Part shown: in pieces, positions 8,229 through 19,533 of the stretch
Layout: every line of letters begins with the position of its first letter
How positions within the stretch are numbered: the first letter of the stretch is position 1
Assembly: GCA_030770535.1 (NCBI GenBank)
Contig: JASVEC010000254.1
Coordinates: 1-24,983 of the forward strand
Direction: 5' to 3'
Length of the DNA: 24,983 nucleotides
From: Batkoa obscura
Taxonomy: Eukaryota; Entomophthoromycota; Entomophthoromycetes; Entomophthorales; Batkoaceae
The notes under the pieces: model-generated
The model's database searches: none
The model's input: only the letters and a program-made list of their open reading frames with translations
Told to the model about the DNA's origin: nothing
Program-made: the position numbers and the translations under genes

Positions 8229-8590
8229 AAATTTTAATTGAAATTTCTGGAAAATACCAAAAAAACAAAAAAATGTTAAAAAAATGCAATAAATTTAAAA
8301 ACAAAATGTCAATATCAAAAGTAACACACACTATTCAAAATAAAACTTTATAGTATACAATTCATATGAGTATAAAACTATTTAAATTCTTGACTCAGTT
8401 TTATTATAACATGTAAAAAATGTTACTGTTTAATACATTTTGTTGTAAAAATTAATCAAAGAAATTATAACTTTGATCTACTGTACGAAGTTATTTAAGA
8501 TGTAATATAACCAATATCTTTCATAGTAATGTCTGAACTCAATGTGAATCTCGAGCAAGATAACTTTCTTTATATAGCTGTAGTAACAAA

Positions 8591-9303
8591 TCATGAAGCA
8601 AAAACATTTCTCTTTAATAAATATTTTTTTATTTTTTTATAGTCAAGCATTGTAGGATGCCCACTACCTTTATGCTCATATAACCCTAATGAATGGAATT
8701 TTTCAGCTACTAGTAAGCAGTTATAATTATTTTTGATACCTGCTGTCTTGTTAAAAGGTGCAAAATCTTTAGCTACGCTATATAAGCTCCCAATAATAGT
8801 GGTACCTTAACCATGCTTTTTAACTAATCTTTCCAAATCATTAATATTATTATACTTAAGATTATATATATTCAGCTCCCCAAGACCAATACTATCTCTA
8901 AAAGACCTACGTAGAAGCCTATATATATATGTTATTTTCACCACCACATAAGGATTAAACAAGAGTAGCATTGGCTACATGTTCTGGTTGAATGATCATA
9001 GTTACTTCTTTATTGATATATTCTGCTACCTTTTTCTAGAATAAACCTTGTGAGCCATCATCGGATACAAAAGCACCTGACATAACTACTTCAGAGTCAT
9101 AACTAGCCACAGGTATAATCTTTGAAACTCACAGGTAATTATTATCGCCGACAATGATACTATCTTTAGTAGATGGTAGCCTTATTAAAGTGCCGTTTAT
9201 TACTCTATCGCCTTCAGGCGCTCTAGTCTCAAAGTAATTTTTAAACTTTGCAATAAATTCCTGTTCCATTAAGTTGGGACCATTATTTGAAGTTTCTATG
9301 GTG
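8591..9303 (-). pseudogene. decayed protein-coding remnant, family unknown
   Basis: A single minus-strand frame stays coding-like for about 240 codons but contains about four in-frame stops, so it is not functional as read. Segments with clear protein character include NGTLIRLPSTKDSIIVGDNN, VASYDSEVVMSGAFVSDD, TTIIGSLYSVAKDFAPFN and LVAEKFHSLGLYEHKGSGHP. GC content is higher than in the flanks. More worn traces extend upstream to about 9540 in shifting frames. I do not recognise the family and see no terminal repeats around it. It may be a dead accessory gene of the same region as the A-D family. Confidence 0.5.
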
Positions 9304-10464
9304 TTTTTTTTCTCCTTTAACTAAAGCAGGTCTACAATTAGGACTGTTATTAACTTGGGCAAATTGTCTTAGTTTTTGGATTTTTTAATAGTCTTACATT
9401 GACTTGCATTGGGATTTACAATAGCCAAATAAATCAGTTACTTTTACTTAACAAAGAATGGCATACCTAATGATGGTTTATGTAGCCTTGAAAAATGGTA
9501 ACAATCAAGCTATTTTCACCATTGAAATTAAAAGATTTATATATAGCTTCCGGATTTAAGATAAGTTGTCAGTTGGATATAATATATATGATGTGAGTCA
9601 CTGGCTACATACTTTGTAACCATAGTTATTTTTAACAAGGTTATTACTATAATAGCTTAAATAGAGGCTTCTAAATTTATAGTAAATCGCCAATTACATG
9701 CAAAATTAATAGTAAATAGCTCTCAATTATACTTGTGTAAACATCTTTGTATTTAATAAGTTTTTATTATAATAGTTTAAATGTCATTCTCAGTTTCGTG
9801 TACTCTCTTGAATAAGTACGGTTTCGAATTTTCAATCAGTTTTTATGAAATGGAGGGAGATTTAATAAAAGAATAAAAAAGGTTATATCTACCATAAAAG
9901 GTTATATTTATACTTTTAATTCTTTATTCAATTGTTAATTTTATCAAGCTATATTATGTACAGAAAAACTTTAGGGGTTTAATAAGTTAACTTTTGTAAC
10001 GCATCCAAAGCAAAATCTTACGATTTTTTCTGAATTGAATTCTCTTCTTAACTAGCCATGCAACTTATGTCTAAAATGATTACTTTGGTTAATTTATTTG
10101 CTCAAAAAGTAAATATTTTTGTGCACTCACTTTAACTTGGATATGTTTTTTAACTTATTTTCCTATAAAATTAAGTTAAACTTCTATTATCAGCCTCAAC
10201 TTTCAATTTGTAAAAAAAATTCAACCTGTTTCTAAAAAATTCGAGTTGATTTGAAAATAAGACTAATATAAAATTATATATTTTTCTGGGAGTTTAAATT
10301 GATAAATTATTTATTTGAACGTTAAGATATTTAAAATTTTATTTATAATATCAAATTTTTGGATTTGTTTTAGATTAAATAGCTTTTTTATTGATTCCAC
10401 ATCCAACAAGATGATATGGTTTATTTAAGTAAATTGTAAAGAATGAAAAAGAATAGAAGGTAAG

Positions 10465-10611
10465 ATGTTAGAAGAATTTGGGGATACTGAGGGCTTTGAA
10501 CATTTTGAGTGCTTTGGCGTTAGGTTTGGTACGGCGGAAAAGATATTCAAATTCCTTATAAAGGGATTTTTGTCATTCGAACTGCAGTATTTTATAAGAG
10601 GAAAACGCTAA
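10465..10611 (+). CDS. 48-codon open frame of higher GC, unknown
   Basis: ATG to TAA with content such as FGDTEGFEHFECFGV and GTAEKIFKFLIKGFLSFELQ. Base composition is clearly richer in GC than the flanks, which suggests present or former coding. It may be a scrap of a larger dead gene. No function is proposed. Confidence 0.25.
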   Translation: MLEEFGDTEGFEHFECFGVRFGTAEKIFKFLIKGFLSFELQYFIRGKR

Positions 10612-10700
10612 GATTGATTTATAGTAGAGATTATGAAAGTTTCTGTGGACTACTCACACACTGAATAAAAAAATTAAATATCTTATTTTACAAAATCTAA

Positions 10701-10953
10701 GTGTGCGCAAAACTTTCGAGTCTAATATTTGGTGATTTTGACGTTGTCATAAATGTTAATAAATTATGATTTTTTGTATAGTTTTTTACTCGGTGATCAA
10801 GGTTTTATAATTTGTAATATAAATCACAAATATACTTATAGTATTTTTTTAAAATACGTTTAATTAGTTAGTACTACCTTGTAAATCAACATCAGGCCCT
10901 AATTTTAATAGTACACTACTTTTAAAACTGTCTCAAAGTTTCAGGTGGTCAAC
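10701..10953. mobile_element. possible degraded Tc1/mariner-like non-autonomous element
   Basis: The left end reads GTGTGCGCAAAACTTTCGAG. The right end on the other strand reads GACCACCTGAAACTTTGAG. Fungal Tc1-like elements often start with GTG...CAAAACTTT.GAG, so the two ends could be a worn inverted repeat. The inner 200 bp has no coding. The match is short and this call is weak. Confidence 0.22.
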
Positions 10954-11402
10954 TTTGAATGTTAATTTCTTACTAATTAGTATTTAAAAAATAAGCTTTT
11001 TTTATAGTTATATTTGACTTTCTCATATCAACGCTTATACAAATGTCACTTTTGTAAATTTTATATTAAATGAAATAACTTATTTTATCTCAGTTTAAAA
11101 GTGGGGCAGTTTTTGGAGGATATAACTAAAAATCATAAAAATTCAAATATCTCTTTATTTCTATTAATAACAACTTATGTAGCTTTTGGTATATAATTAA
11201 AAGATATATGGGATGTTCCATAGAAAATTTCAGCTCAAATATGTCTATATTATATGATCATGGATCCATCAATCATAAGTTATTTGATATTCTTAATGCT
11301 TTTTAAAACATAAGTAATATGGTATAAATGCATTTTATATAAAGTAATAATAACAACAAATAGTATAAAAGGGAATTGATATACAAATCAATCAACCTAG
11401 AA

Positions 11403-11724
11403 ATGGATAAAAACATAGATTTATTCTCTAAAAAACCAATTTACTCTTTTTCAACACTAGATAATTCAAGTAATGTGTTTAATGAATTATCTTCTCAATC
11501 TACATTAACTACAAGCTACAAGACTCCTTTACCTTATAACGCAAAAGTAATTTTATTCTTAGTTTTTTTGTTTTTTTTAGTTTTCTAATTTTTTATAGCA
11601 ATTACCACCTTCTGATAATAAAGTTAATACTCGATATCACCCAGAAGATAGTTACCGCTTTCCGATTGATCCAGAAGATTTCACTCGTTATGGTTATATT
11701 AAGAATTGTAATATTAATTATTAA
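11403..11724 (+). CDS. small two-exon gene, 89-aa protein of unknown function
   Basis: Exons 11403-11546 and 11599-11724 joined by a 52-nt GT-AG intron (GTAATT...TTATAG). The second exon has unusually ordered, charged content (NTRYHPEDSYRFPIDPEDF followed by TRYGYIK) that looks selected, while the first is Ser/Thr-rich and disordered. I do not recognise the family. The stop lies only 3 nt before the ATG I chose for MCMDC2. It may instead be the N-terminus of the same protein if a further intron (donor near 11708) removes the stop. Confidence 0.55.
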
Positions 11725-11727
11725 ACA

Positions 11728-12339
11728 ATGATAAAAATTACTAATATGTTTGAAGATATCATAAAGAATCATATGGGTGATATTCATCTTGGTATTGAAG
11801 AATCTAATCAATTAAAGATAAAAGTAAATATAAAGTATATTTCATTTTAATTATTAATACTTTTTATTAGATGAAATCAAATATCAATTATTATCGTATT
11901 AAATATGAGATTGATGTATTACATATGTTAAATTATAATAGTAACTTCATTTATAATTAGAATTCTAGTATTTTATATTATTAGGTCTTATTGGAAATGA
12001 ACTTTTGTTTCCAACAAAATTAGTTATTATTGAAGATGAATTTAAGTCAATTACTCTTGAATTATTACAATTGATAATCAATTGTTCACTTAAAATTATA
12101 ACTGAACAAGTTGAAATCAAAATACGATTATTTAATTTACCTAATTTAGAATTGTATTTTATTATTTATTTTTAAAACTTTTACTTACTAATTTAGATTT
12201 ACGCCAAGTACAATTAAGAAAGAACATTGTGATTATTTCAACAAACAAAATGAACCATTTATAATTTTAAACGGAATTATTAATAGTATTTGGGAGAAAA
12301 GATATAAAATGTAATTAATAATTGATTAATTGATAATTA

Positions 12340-12377
<38 letters not shown>

Positions 12378-13076
12378 AATAAAATATTGATATAATATTT
12401 AGAATTACTAAAAAATATAACTGTCAAAATAGTTTGTGTCGAGATAAAAATTATTTGACTTCAAGTAAATTGAATATGAGATATAAAGTTATTAAAAGAA
12501 CAGAAGCTAATTATTATTCCCCAATAACTACAAAGTAAATCAAATTAAATCAAATTAATTTAATCTATTATTAATAGTTATTATTTAAATAGTATTGAAT
12601 TACATAAATTAGATTTATTGTGTTCAAGCTGTTTAAAAAAAATGGAAGAAATCGTAGAAGATAGACTATACAAAGGTAATATAATATTTTATCTAAGTTA
12701 TTATTTTATCTAAATTATTATTTTATCTAAATTATTATTTTTACAATTATTATTTTTACAATTATTAGAAATTCAATGGATATTAATAATAGAAAAAGGT
12801 AATAATGTTTGTAGTGTTATGTTACGTTGTGGCCTTTTATTACTTGAAAGTAAATAAAATAAATAAATAAAATAAAACACAATTAAAAATAAGATGATTT
12901 AATAAATAAATTTAATATTGGCCAAGAAATTCAATTTTTATGTAAGCCAACATATTTATTTAATTCGAAAGGTAAAATACAATTTATTATTACTATTACT
13001 AATTATTATTTACTATTATTATTTACTATTATCATTATCATTATCATTATCATTATCATTTAATACTGTTATTTGC

Positions 13077-13107
<31 letters not shown>

Positions 13108-15199
13108 TATATTAATTAATAAATAGAATTATCAAAAGAACTTGATGGATTAAATTATACAAATAAAAGTGTTCTATTTGAAGTAACTTAAATCAGTACT
13201 TTATAGCTATAATTAATATTATTTTAGGTGAACAATTATTATTATAAACAAGTATAAATAATATTTTAGCTATATATTATTTGCTTATAATAGATATAGG
13301 ATAAAATAGAGAATAATGTTCAATTAAATTCAATTGAATTTCAACTTAACATTATGTATCAAACTATATTAAGTAACTATTTTAATATTTTATAAATTTA
13401 TAAATTTATAATTGATTTTAGATTGTTTATATTTTAATAACAATTTTAATCAAATTAAACATGTATTGTTATTAAAGTAAGTTATTATCATTCTTAAATA
13501 CAAGTTATGGGGATGTATTTTTTGTTTAAGAATTTTACTACAATCCTTCCATTCAAATAGCGCTTAAAAAGTGGAAAGATAATGAAGCTAAAAAAACAGC
13601 CCCTTTAATATCAATATTTATAATAATATTTCATTATAGTTTAACATCTAATAATCTAAAAACATTAATGTTTTATAATGATGATGATTTAAAATTAAAT
13701 TATTTATTTCAAATAATTTCAAAAGTTAAAAAGTAATAAAATCAAAAGATTAAAATTGATAGATTAAAATATTAATATTAATATTAACATTAATATTAGA
13801 ATTAATTATTGGCAATTTCAAAATAATGAATTAATGAAATTAGATTACTTTGATAATCAAAGAGTAACTAAAAATAATATATCACAGGGAATACATGGTA
13901 AAAGTATTTATTTTTATTTAAATATATTATAATATTTTTATTAGCAAATTTAATTTCAGATTTAAAGAATGGTTTATTGTGTATAAAATTATATACTTTT
14001 ACATTAAAAAATATAAAAAAATTAAAAGGTAAAATTAAAGAATTAGTATCAATTGTAAGTTAATGAATCATTATAGAGTTATTAATTAAAATCACCAAAT
14101 TTCAATCTCTAAACATATCAATAATATTATTATGTAATATAGAATTATTAAAAGTAAAATAAATAAATAACAAATAATAATAATTAACAATAATTAACAA
14201 TAATCAATAATTATCAATTTAATAGAAAAAATATCCGTTTGATTTGAATGTTTTATTAAAGTAAATAATATATTAATATTTCATTTATATTATTAACATT
14301 AATTGAAGTGACTTTGATATTATAATCAAAAAGAAAGATATTAGTACTAATGAAGAAATTAATTTGTTTTTAAATAATACATTGATTGATGATAATTATT
14401 TAAATAATCATTATCAACAGAACGATGAATTATTTATTAAAATGAAAAATGTAATTCAACTAATAATCGATAAATTCTAACTATTTTATTTTTAGTATTT
14501 GGAATTATTATATAATTTAGATATAAGGTAATTAACTTATATAATTCAATAATAATATATTATTATTATAATAGTTTAAGTGAATGTTGTCAAGAAATAA
14601 TACAAATATATTTCAAAGCATTAAGAAACTTACAATTAAATAAAAAGAAATGTATATTAAATCCACATGATTCATTATCTGTAAGGAATAATAAAAATAA
14701 TATCAAATATAAATATTAAATATGAACATTAAATTCATTATGCATAGAGTTTAGCCAAAATCACTATTTTAAATGCTAAATGTTTTCGTAGAAAAATAGC
14801 AACTATTGAAGATGCTTTAATAAGGTAATTATATTTATTCTACTATTTCATTGTTATTTTATTGTTATTCTATTTAACTTGTATTTAGTATAATTTACTT
14901 TGAAAATAATTTAAAAGTTAAATTCCATTATAAAGCTATCTACATTAAAAAGAATGATAATATTGGTAAATAAACATATATATATTATAATGGAACATTT
15001 ATTAATATTTGTAGATTATAATATCTTTAATACAAATGATATAAATAATGAATTGTTATTTAGTTTACCTATTAATAACATTTCTTTTTTATTAAAAAAA
15101 GAAGTACAATATTGGCTATCAAATAGTTTATTAAATAATTGTTATGATTATACAAAAACGGATCTAATTAAACATCTCATTCATTTATTAAATCTATAA
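11728..15199 (+). CDS. MCMDC2: MCM domain-containing protein 2 (MCMDC2), left copy
   Basis: MCMDC2 is an MCM-family relative known in animals for meiotic recombination and homologue alignment. I reconstruct 23 exons: 11728-11823, 11871-11940, 11985-12153, 12197-12310, 12403-12534, 12593-12675, 12769-12849, 12894-12971, 13127-13182, 13228-13251, 13300-13372, 13422-13476, 13640-13732, 13800-13897, 13945-14054, 14079-14153, 14226-14260, 14309-14450, 14496-14527, 14575-14680, 14748-14824, 14889-14965, 15015-15199. They join in frame to about 686 aa; human MCMDC2 is 681. Matches recalled by eye: a zinc finger with C-x4-C (CQNSLC) and C-x2-C (CSSC); KFNIGQEIQFL against human KMNIGNEYKII; and near the end NAKCFRRKIATIEDAL, the MCM C-terminal helix pattern. 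No Walker A motif is seen, as expected for this MCM relative. Exons 1, 10 and 16 are the least certain. Confidence 0.8.
12340..12375 (+). repeat. (TAA)n microsatellite in MCMDC2 intron 4
   Basis: About twelve TAA/ATA units lie inside the 92-nt intron 12311-12402, just upstream of its acceptor. Confidence 0.85.
12985..13112 (+). repeat. simple repeats in MCMDC2 intron 8
   Basis: (TTATTA)n/(TTATCA)n blocks and a (TTA)n run fill most of the 155-nt intron 12972-13126. The (TTA)n run differs by about one unit between the two arms. The open frame through it (12918-13115) is a repeat artefact plus exon 8. Confidence 0.8.
13506..13609 (+). mobile_element. MITE copy 6, inside MCMDC2 intron 12
   Basis: Left end TATGGGGATGTATTTTTTG, core CATTCAAATAGCGCTTAAAA, right end AATGAAGCTAAAAAAACAGC followed by CCCTTTA. 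It sits in intron 13477-13639, which at 163 nt is about three times the usual length because of it. The same insertion is in the right arm, so it predates the inverted duplication. Confidence 0.8.
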
Positions 15200-15367
15200 C
15201 AAAATAAATTAAGTACTCAATGCTCGTTAATTATATTATCAATATTTACCATTTATAGCCATTAGTAATTCAATTGATTGGTAGTATAATCAATGGCCAA
15301 TAAAGAGTAAGTTAACTAAGGATAAAAATTAAGATGATGGTATAATTCTTGAAATGATTAGTTGTAT

Positions 15368-15374
15368 TGAGTCA
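15368..15374. promoter_or_regulatory. Gcn4/CPC1-type site TGAGTCA upstream of HIS5
   Basis: An exact TGAGTCA lies 97 nt before the HIS5 ATG. In fungi Gcn4 (Cpc1) binds TGA(C/G)TCA and activates amino-acid biosynthesis genes under starvation, so position and target fit general amino-acid control. In this AT-rich DNA a chance heptamer of this kind in about 230 bp is unlikely but possible. Confidence 0.6.
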
Positions 15375-15470
15375 TCAAAATTAGCGATTTAAAATTTGAA
15401 ACAATAAAAACTAAAATTAATTTATAATCTTATTCATTTATCCTTAACTTTAAAGCTACATAAAAGAAAG

Positions 15471-16708
15471 ATGCCACTTAATTTCAACTTAAAATCTATT
15501 GTACGTCCCAACATCCTCTCCTTAGAACCTTATCGTTGTGCTCGTGATGATTATAATGAAGGTATCTTATTAGATGCCAATGAAAATAGTTATCCTTTCA
15601 ATCTATCATCAGCTTGTTTAAATCGATATCCCGATCCTTATCAATTATCACTAAAGCAAAAGATAATGTCATATAAAAAGATTGATAATGTAAAGAAGCT
15701 ATTTTTAGGAGTCGGATCGGATGAAGTAATTGATTTAGTATTAAGAATATTTTGTATCCCAAGTCAAGATAGTATATTAATTTGTCCACCAACTTATGGT
15801 ATGTACAAAGTATGTGCTAAAATTAATGATGTTAAAGTAGTTACTTGTCCTTTATTAAAAGAGAAATTCCAATTGGATGTAGATAATGTAGGTTATTTTT
15901 ATTATTTTATATTAATATTAACAATTCAATTCTTATCTAGATATTAAAAATGTTATCATCTACTCCAACAATTAAAGTCATCTTCCTTTGCCATCCTGGT
16001 AATCCAACTGGAAGTTTATTAAACTTAGATGATATTGAAATTCTATTAAACAGTTCTTTTAATGGTATTGTAGTAGTCGATGAAGCCTATATTGATTTTG
16101 TAGATTCTAAATATTCTTGTTTAAATTTATTAAATTTATATCCTAACTTGATTGTAACTCAGACATTATCCAAAGCTTTTTCAGCTGCTGGAATTAGGTA
16201 AATTAAAATTATTAGGATACAAATTAAAATTTTGTTGATTGGTTGATGAATTTATTATATTAGATTAGGTATTGCTTATAGTCATACGGAAATTATTCAA
16301 TTAATGAATAATACTAAAGCACCATATAACATCTCTTGTTTAACTATTGAAAAAGGAATGGAAATTTTTGAGCCAATAAATTTATCTACAGTTTCCAATA
16401 ACATCTCTAAAATCAGTGAATCTAAACAATCTCTAATTAAACAAGTATCAGATCATCCTCAATTAACTTTATTAGGTACTTCAGATGCTAATTTTTTATT
16501 AATGCAAGTCAAAAATAAGGATAACAATCCATGCTCTAATAGAGCAAAAGAAGTTTATAAATACTTAGCGGATGAATTGAAGATTGTTATTCGTTACAGA
16601 GGTAATGAAATGCATTGTCAAGGATGTTTAAGAGCTACGATAGGTACGGAACATGAGAATCAAAAAATGTTAAGTGGCTTATTCAAGGCTTTAGAGAAAA
16701 TTGAATAA
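15471..16708 (+). CDS. HIS5: histidinol-phosphate aminotransferase (HIS5/HisC type)
   Basis: The enzyme makes histidinol phosphate from imidazole acetol phosphate and glutamate, using PLP, in cytosolic histidine synthesis. Three exons (15471-15887, 15941-16197, 16264-16708) join in frame to 372 aa, near the fungal length. Landmarks: IVRPNILSLEPYRCARDD (residues 10-27), LLDANEN (33-39), GVGSDE (80-85), PPTYGMY (106-112), NPTG (160-163), VVVDEAYIDF with PLP-contacting Asp187, TLSKAFSAAGIR with the Schiff-base Lys217 and Arg225, then KAPYNIS, and RGNE and CLRATIGT near the end. Introns are 53 and 66 nt with GTAGGT/CTAG and GTAAAT/TTAG ends. The wording closely follows yeast His5. All key residues seen are intact. 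It converges on eIF3L (333 bp apart). Confidence 0.95.
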
Positions 16709-16763
16709 ATAAAATAAAAATAAAATATAAAATAAAATATAAAATAAAATATAAAATAAAATA
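16704..16763 (+). repeat. AAAATAAAAT(AT) tandem repeat after HIS5
   Basis: About five units of an 11-12 nt A-rich motif start at the HIS5 stop and run into the 3' UTR. It may contribute polyadenylation signals; otherwise low-complexity sequence. Confidence 0.75.
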
Positions 16764-17041
16764 GTTAGATTAGGATTTTATTTTGTCATCAATTGATTTA
16801 AAAAAAATCACATTAATTCAATAATTAGCATCCATTTTAATATTCTACCAATGAAAGTAAAAAAAGTTATTTCAACTAGTACCAATAGGAACACATATTC
16901 AAAATAAAATAAAAACAAAACATCACATTTACTGACTATTTTATTTTCAAAGTAAAGATTTCATTCTATCCATACATCAAGAGGTAAGCATGTAAAGGAA
17001 AGAAAGTTCAAGCTTACAAAATTTCATTAAAAAATTACTCT

Positions 17042-19216
17042 TTAATTTTTACGAATTTTTAAACTATCAATCATATCTTCAAATTTCGAAATATTACGAA
17101 TATACCAATCTCCATATCTTCGAGCAATTTTATGTTCTGTTACCATAATAATATCCTAATAATAGATAAACGAAATTAATGTACATTTCTAGCAATTTAA
17201 TTTATATTAAACTAAACCTTACCTTATTAACTGTAAAATCTAAATCACTAGCTAAAGTATATTGACCATCCAATAAATTACCTACGTTTAATTGCTTCTT
17301 TTGTTTTGACTTTAATTTTAATATTAATAATTGTCTTCGAACTTCATCTTTATCAATATTTAAGAAACTTGCCAACTTCTCAATAGATAAAGTTGAATAT
17401 AAAGCAAGATAAGATCTTAAAGTAGGAATAAGATATTGATGTTTAACTTCTTGTAAAAAGATACTTAATTGATATTGAGTAGCTGATTGTTTTTGTTCTG
17501 ATTCATCCATTTTAGTTAATGTTGGCGAGATAAATTTAGGACAAGAATATAGATATAATTCTTCATAAGTGGATAAATTCGATTCTAATGTACGCATAGA
17601 TGACATTTGTTCACTATATTTTTCTTTAAGGGTATTATGAATATGCTCATCAACTCGACTAGAGAATAAGGAGATGCACATAGCTAATAAAGCATACATT
17701 TGATCTACTTTTTTATTCATCTAATATTAAAAAATATTATAAAAAATATTAATTAATTATATTGTTAAATATATTAAAAATATTCTACTTTACCTGATCA
17801 AATTGATAACTTTTGGTTTGAAATATTTTAGTTCTTGCCATAAAAGATAATATATGAGAAAAAGAACGAATAGCATCTGCATATCTTCTCATCATCATAT
17901 AACAAAATCCAATATAATAATAAACAGTTACATGGCATGCAATAACTCTATGAAATGGTGATTTTTTACTTAAATCTACATTATCTAAAGTTTTTAAGGC
18001 CATGGTATAATTGCCTAATAAACAATGAACTCGAAGTAATCCAATGATTGAGAAATAACCTAACATTTTATATAATGGTTTATTGATATAATCTTCTTTT
18101 TCTTCTCTATTAAAATAAAATTAATACAACAGTATAATAGTAATTTAGTCATTTTAAACTTACACTTCCAATTGTAAACCTGGTTCTTCTCCATTTTTTA
18201 AAGCTTCTAAATGTTCATAAATACTTGATTTTTGAATTAAAGAGTAAAGAACGTTTAAAACAGAATAACAAGACCAAACCTAAATAATAATAATTAATAT
18301 ATTTACCTTTCATAATAAATAAAAACTTACTTGTGGATTTTCTTTTAATAAAATCAACTCTTCTTCTGTTTTACTTTTGATTTTATTTCTAAATGTTGAA
18401 AATGTTTGAAATTGATAAATAAATTCATCAATAATATCCCATAACCATTGGTTAGGTAATTCTAATGGTACTGGGCCATCTGAATCTATTAATATTAGTA
18501 ATTAGAATTAATATAAAATAACATAATATGATAATTTTAGTTATAGTTTGACACTGTATGTGAGGATATAAAGAATAGTATTAAACTTTAGCTTACTTAA
18601 AATATAATTAAATAAATCACAATAATTTTCATATGATTGAAAACGGTGTTCAATACTTGGTTGTAATTTAGAGTAAATATGACGATAATAAAGTTCACGA
18701 TATAATGTTAAAAATACTTGATCTATAAAAATAAAAGTAAAGTATTATTAATTATTCCATAAAAGTACATAAATCATCAATAAATTTCCTTTGCATGATT
18801 TTTGAAATTCTTAAATCAAAACTTACCATCACTCACTAAATGACTCACGACCTCTGGATCTGGCCATGAGCTTTTAGCATAATATCTTTCAGTTAGTTTA
18901 TTGAATAAATTTTCATAAATGTATTGTAATTCATAATAATTATTTTCAACTAAAGCATGATGAAATTTAAAGATAAATTTTTTAATTTCTTCTGGTAATC
19001 CGTTAACTGCCGAATTAACACTTTCAATCGAATGACTATGCTCTAAAAACGAGGAAAAAGAAATGGGTTAATGAGAACATTTGACAAATGTGAGAACTGG
19101 ATAATATTTGAAAAAAATTACTTACCATATTCTTCTTCCTCAAGATTACTTGGATATAAATTAGGTGTTAATACTAATTCTAAAGGAATATCATCATCTT
19201 CATAATCGTTATACAT
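17042..19216 (-). CDS. EIF3L: eukaryotic translation initiation factor 3 subunit L
   Basis: eIF3L is a PCI-domain subunit of the eIF3 complex that helps recruit mRNA to the 40S ribosome. Eight exons (5' to 3': 19216-19126, 19042-18827, 18722-18597, 18485-18331, 18279-18164, 18106-17794, 17720-17223, 17155-17042) join in frame to 542 aa; human eIF3L is 564. An acidic N-terminus ([10 protein letters not shown]) is followed by [102 protein letters not shown] and [16 protein letters not shown], all in the human order. The PCI part is roughly residues 310-515. Introns are short with GTAAG donors. No break was seen. It lies downstream of RFC1 on the same strand. Confidence 0.95.
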
Positions 19217-19533
19217 TTTAGTATTTTCTTTCTTTTTTTCTTTTATCTATAAATTTAACTATCTTAGTTGCTCTCTTTATATAAAAAGTAATTTTGAATA
19301 TTAAATTTTGCTACAATTAACGCTATGAATTTCATGGTTTTAATTGGTTCAATTTAGAAAATTGAAGTGTTATTATGGGATTTTATGTTATTTTGACAAT
19401 TTTAAGGTTTCAATATTAAAAATGTGATCAAAAAAAACAAAAAAAGTCCACAAAAAAAAATCAAAAATATATCAATTAACATAATCATAATTCATTTATT
19501 ATTATTCTTGCATTATTTTTCATTTATCTTCTT

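Larger units (their letters stand above)
7777..11402. other. gene-poor region with decayed coding remnants
   Basis: No intact gene longer than about 50 codons is seen. It holds a coding-like scrap near 8113-8228, a larger decayed minus-strand frame at 8591-9303 with more worn traces to about 9540, a 48-codon open frame at 10465-10611, and a possible worn Tc1-like element at 10701-10953. The rest is AT-rich with no pattern I can support. Confidence 0.45.
12553..15243 (+). repeat. large inverted repeat, left arm (about 2.69 kb)
   Basis: This arm is the reverse complement of 22308-24983, which reaches the window edge, so the full arms are longer. By eye I count roughly seven substitutions plus length changes in intronic simple repeats. 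Noted substitutions include the site near 12832 (Gly to Ala codon), 14354 (silent Ser) and 15208. The inner edge lies 44 bp past the MCMDC2 stop, in an AT-rich TATTATCAAT stretch. The arm holds exons 6-23 of MCMDC2 and a MITE. Confidence 0.93.

Noticed and set aside
9815-9845. TTTCGAATT taken as a tRNA T-arm
   Set aside because: No matching acceptor, D or anticodon arms around it.
12985-13112. Regular short repeats resembling an array
   Set aside because: Units of 3 and 6 nt without spacers, in an intron of a eukaryotic gene: a microsatellite, not CRISPR.
12918-13115. Plus-strand frame with poly-Tyr and Leu/Ser runs, and its twin at 24449-24649
   Set aside because: It is MCMDC2 exon 8 running on into intron simple repeats past a good splice donor.
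14954-15199. Separate 81-codon gene at the end of each repeat arm
   Set aside because: Its first part lies in exon 22 and intron 22; a GT-AG intron (14966-15014) joins the rest to MCMDC2 as its last exon.
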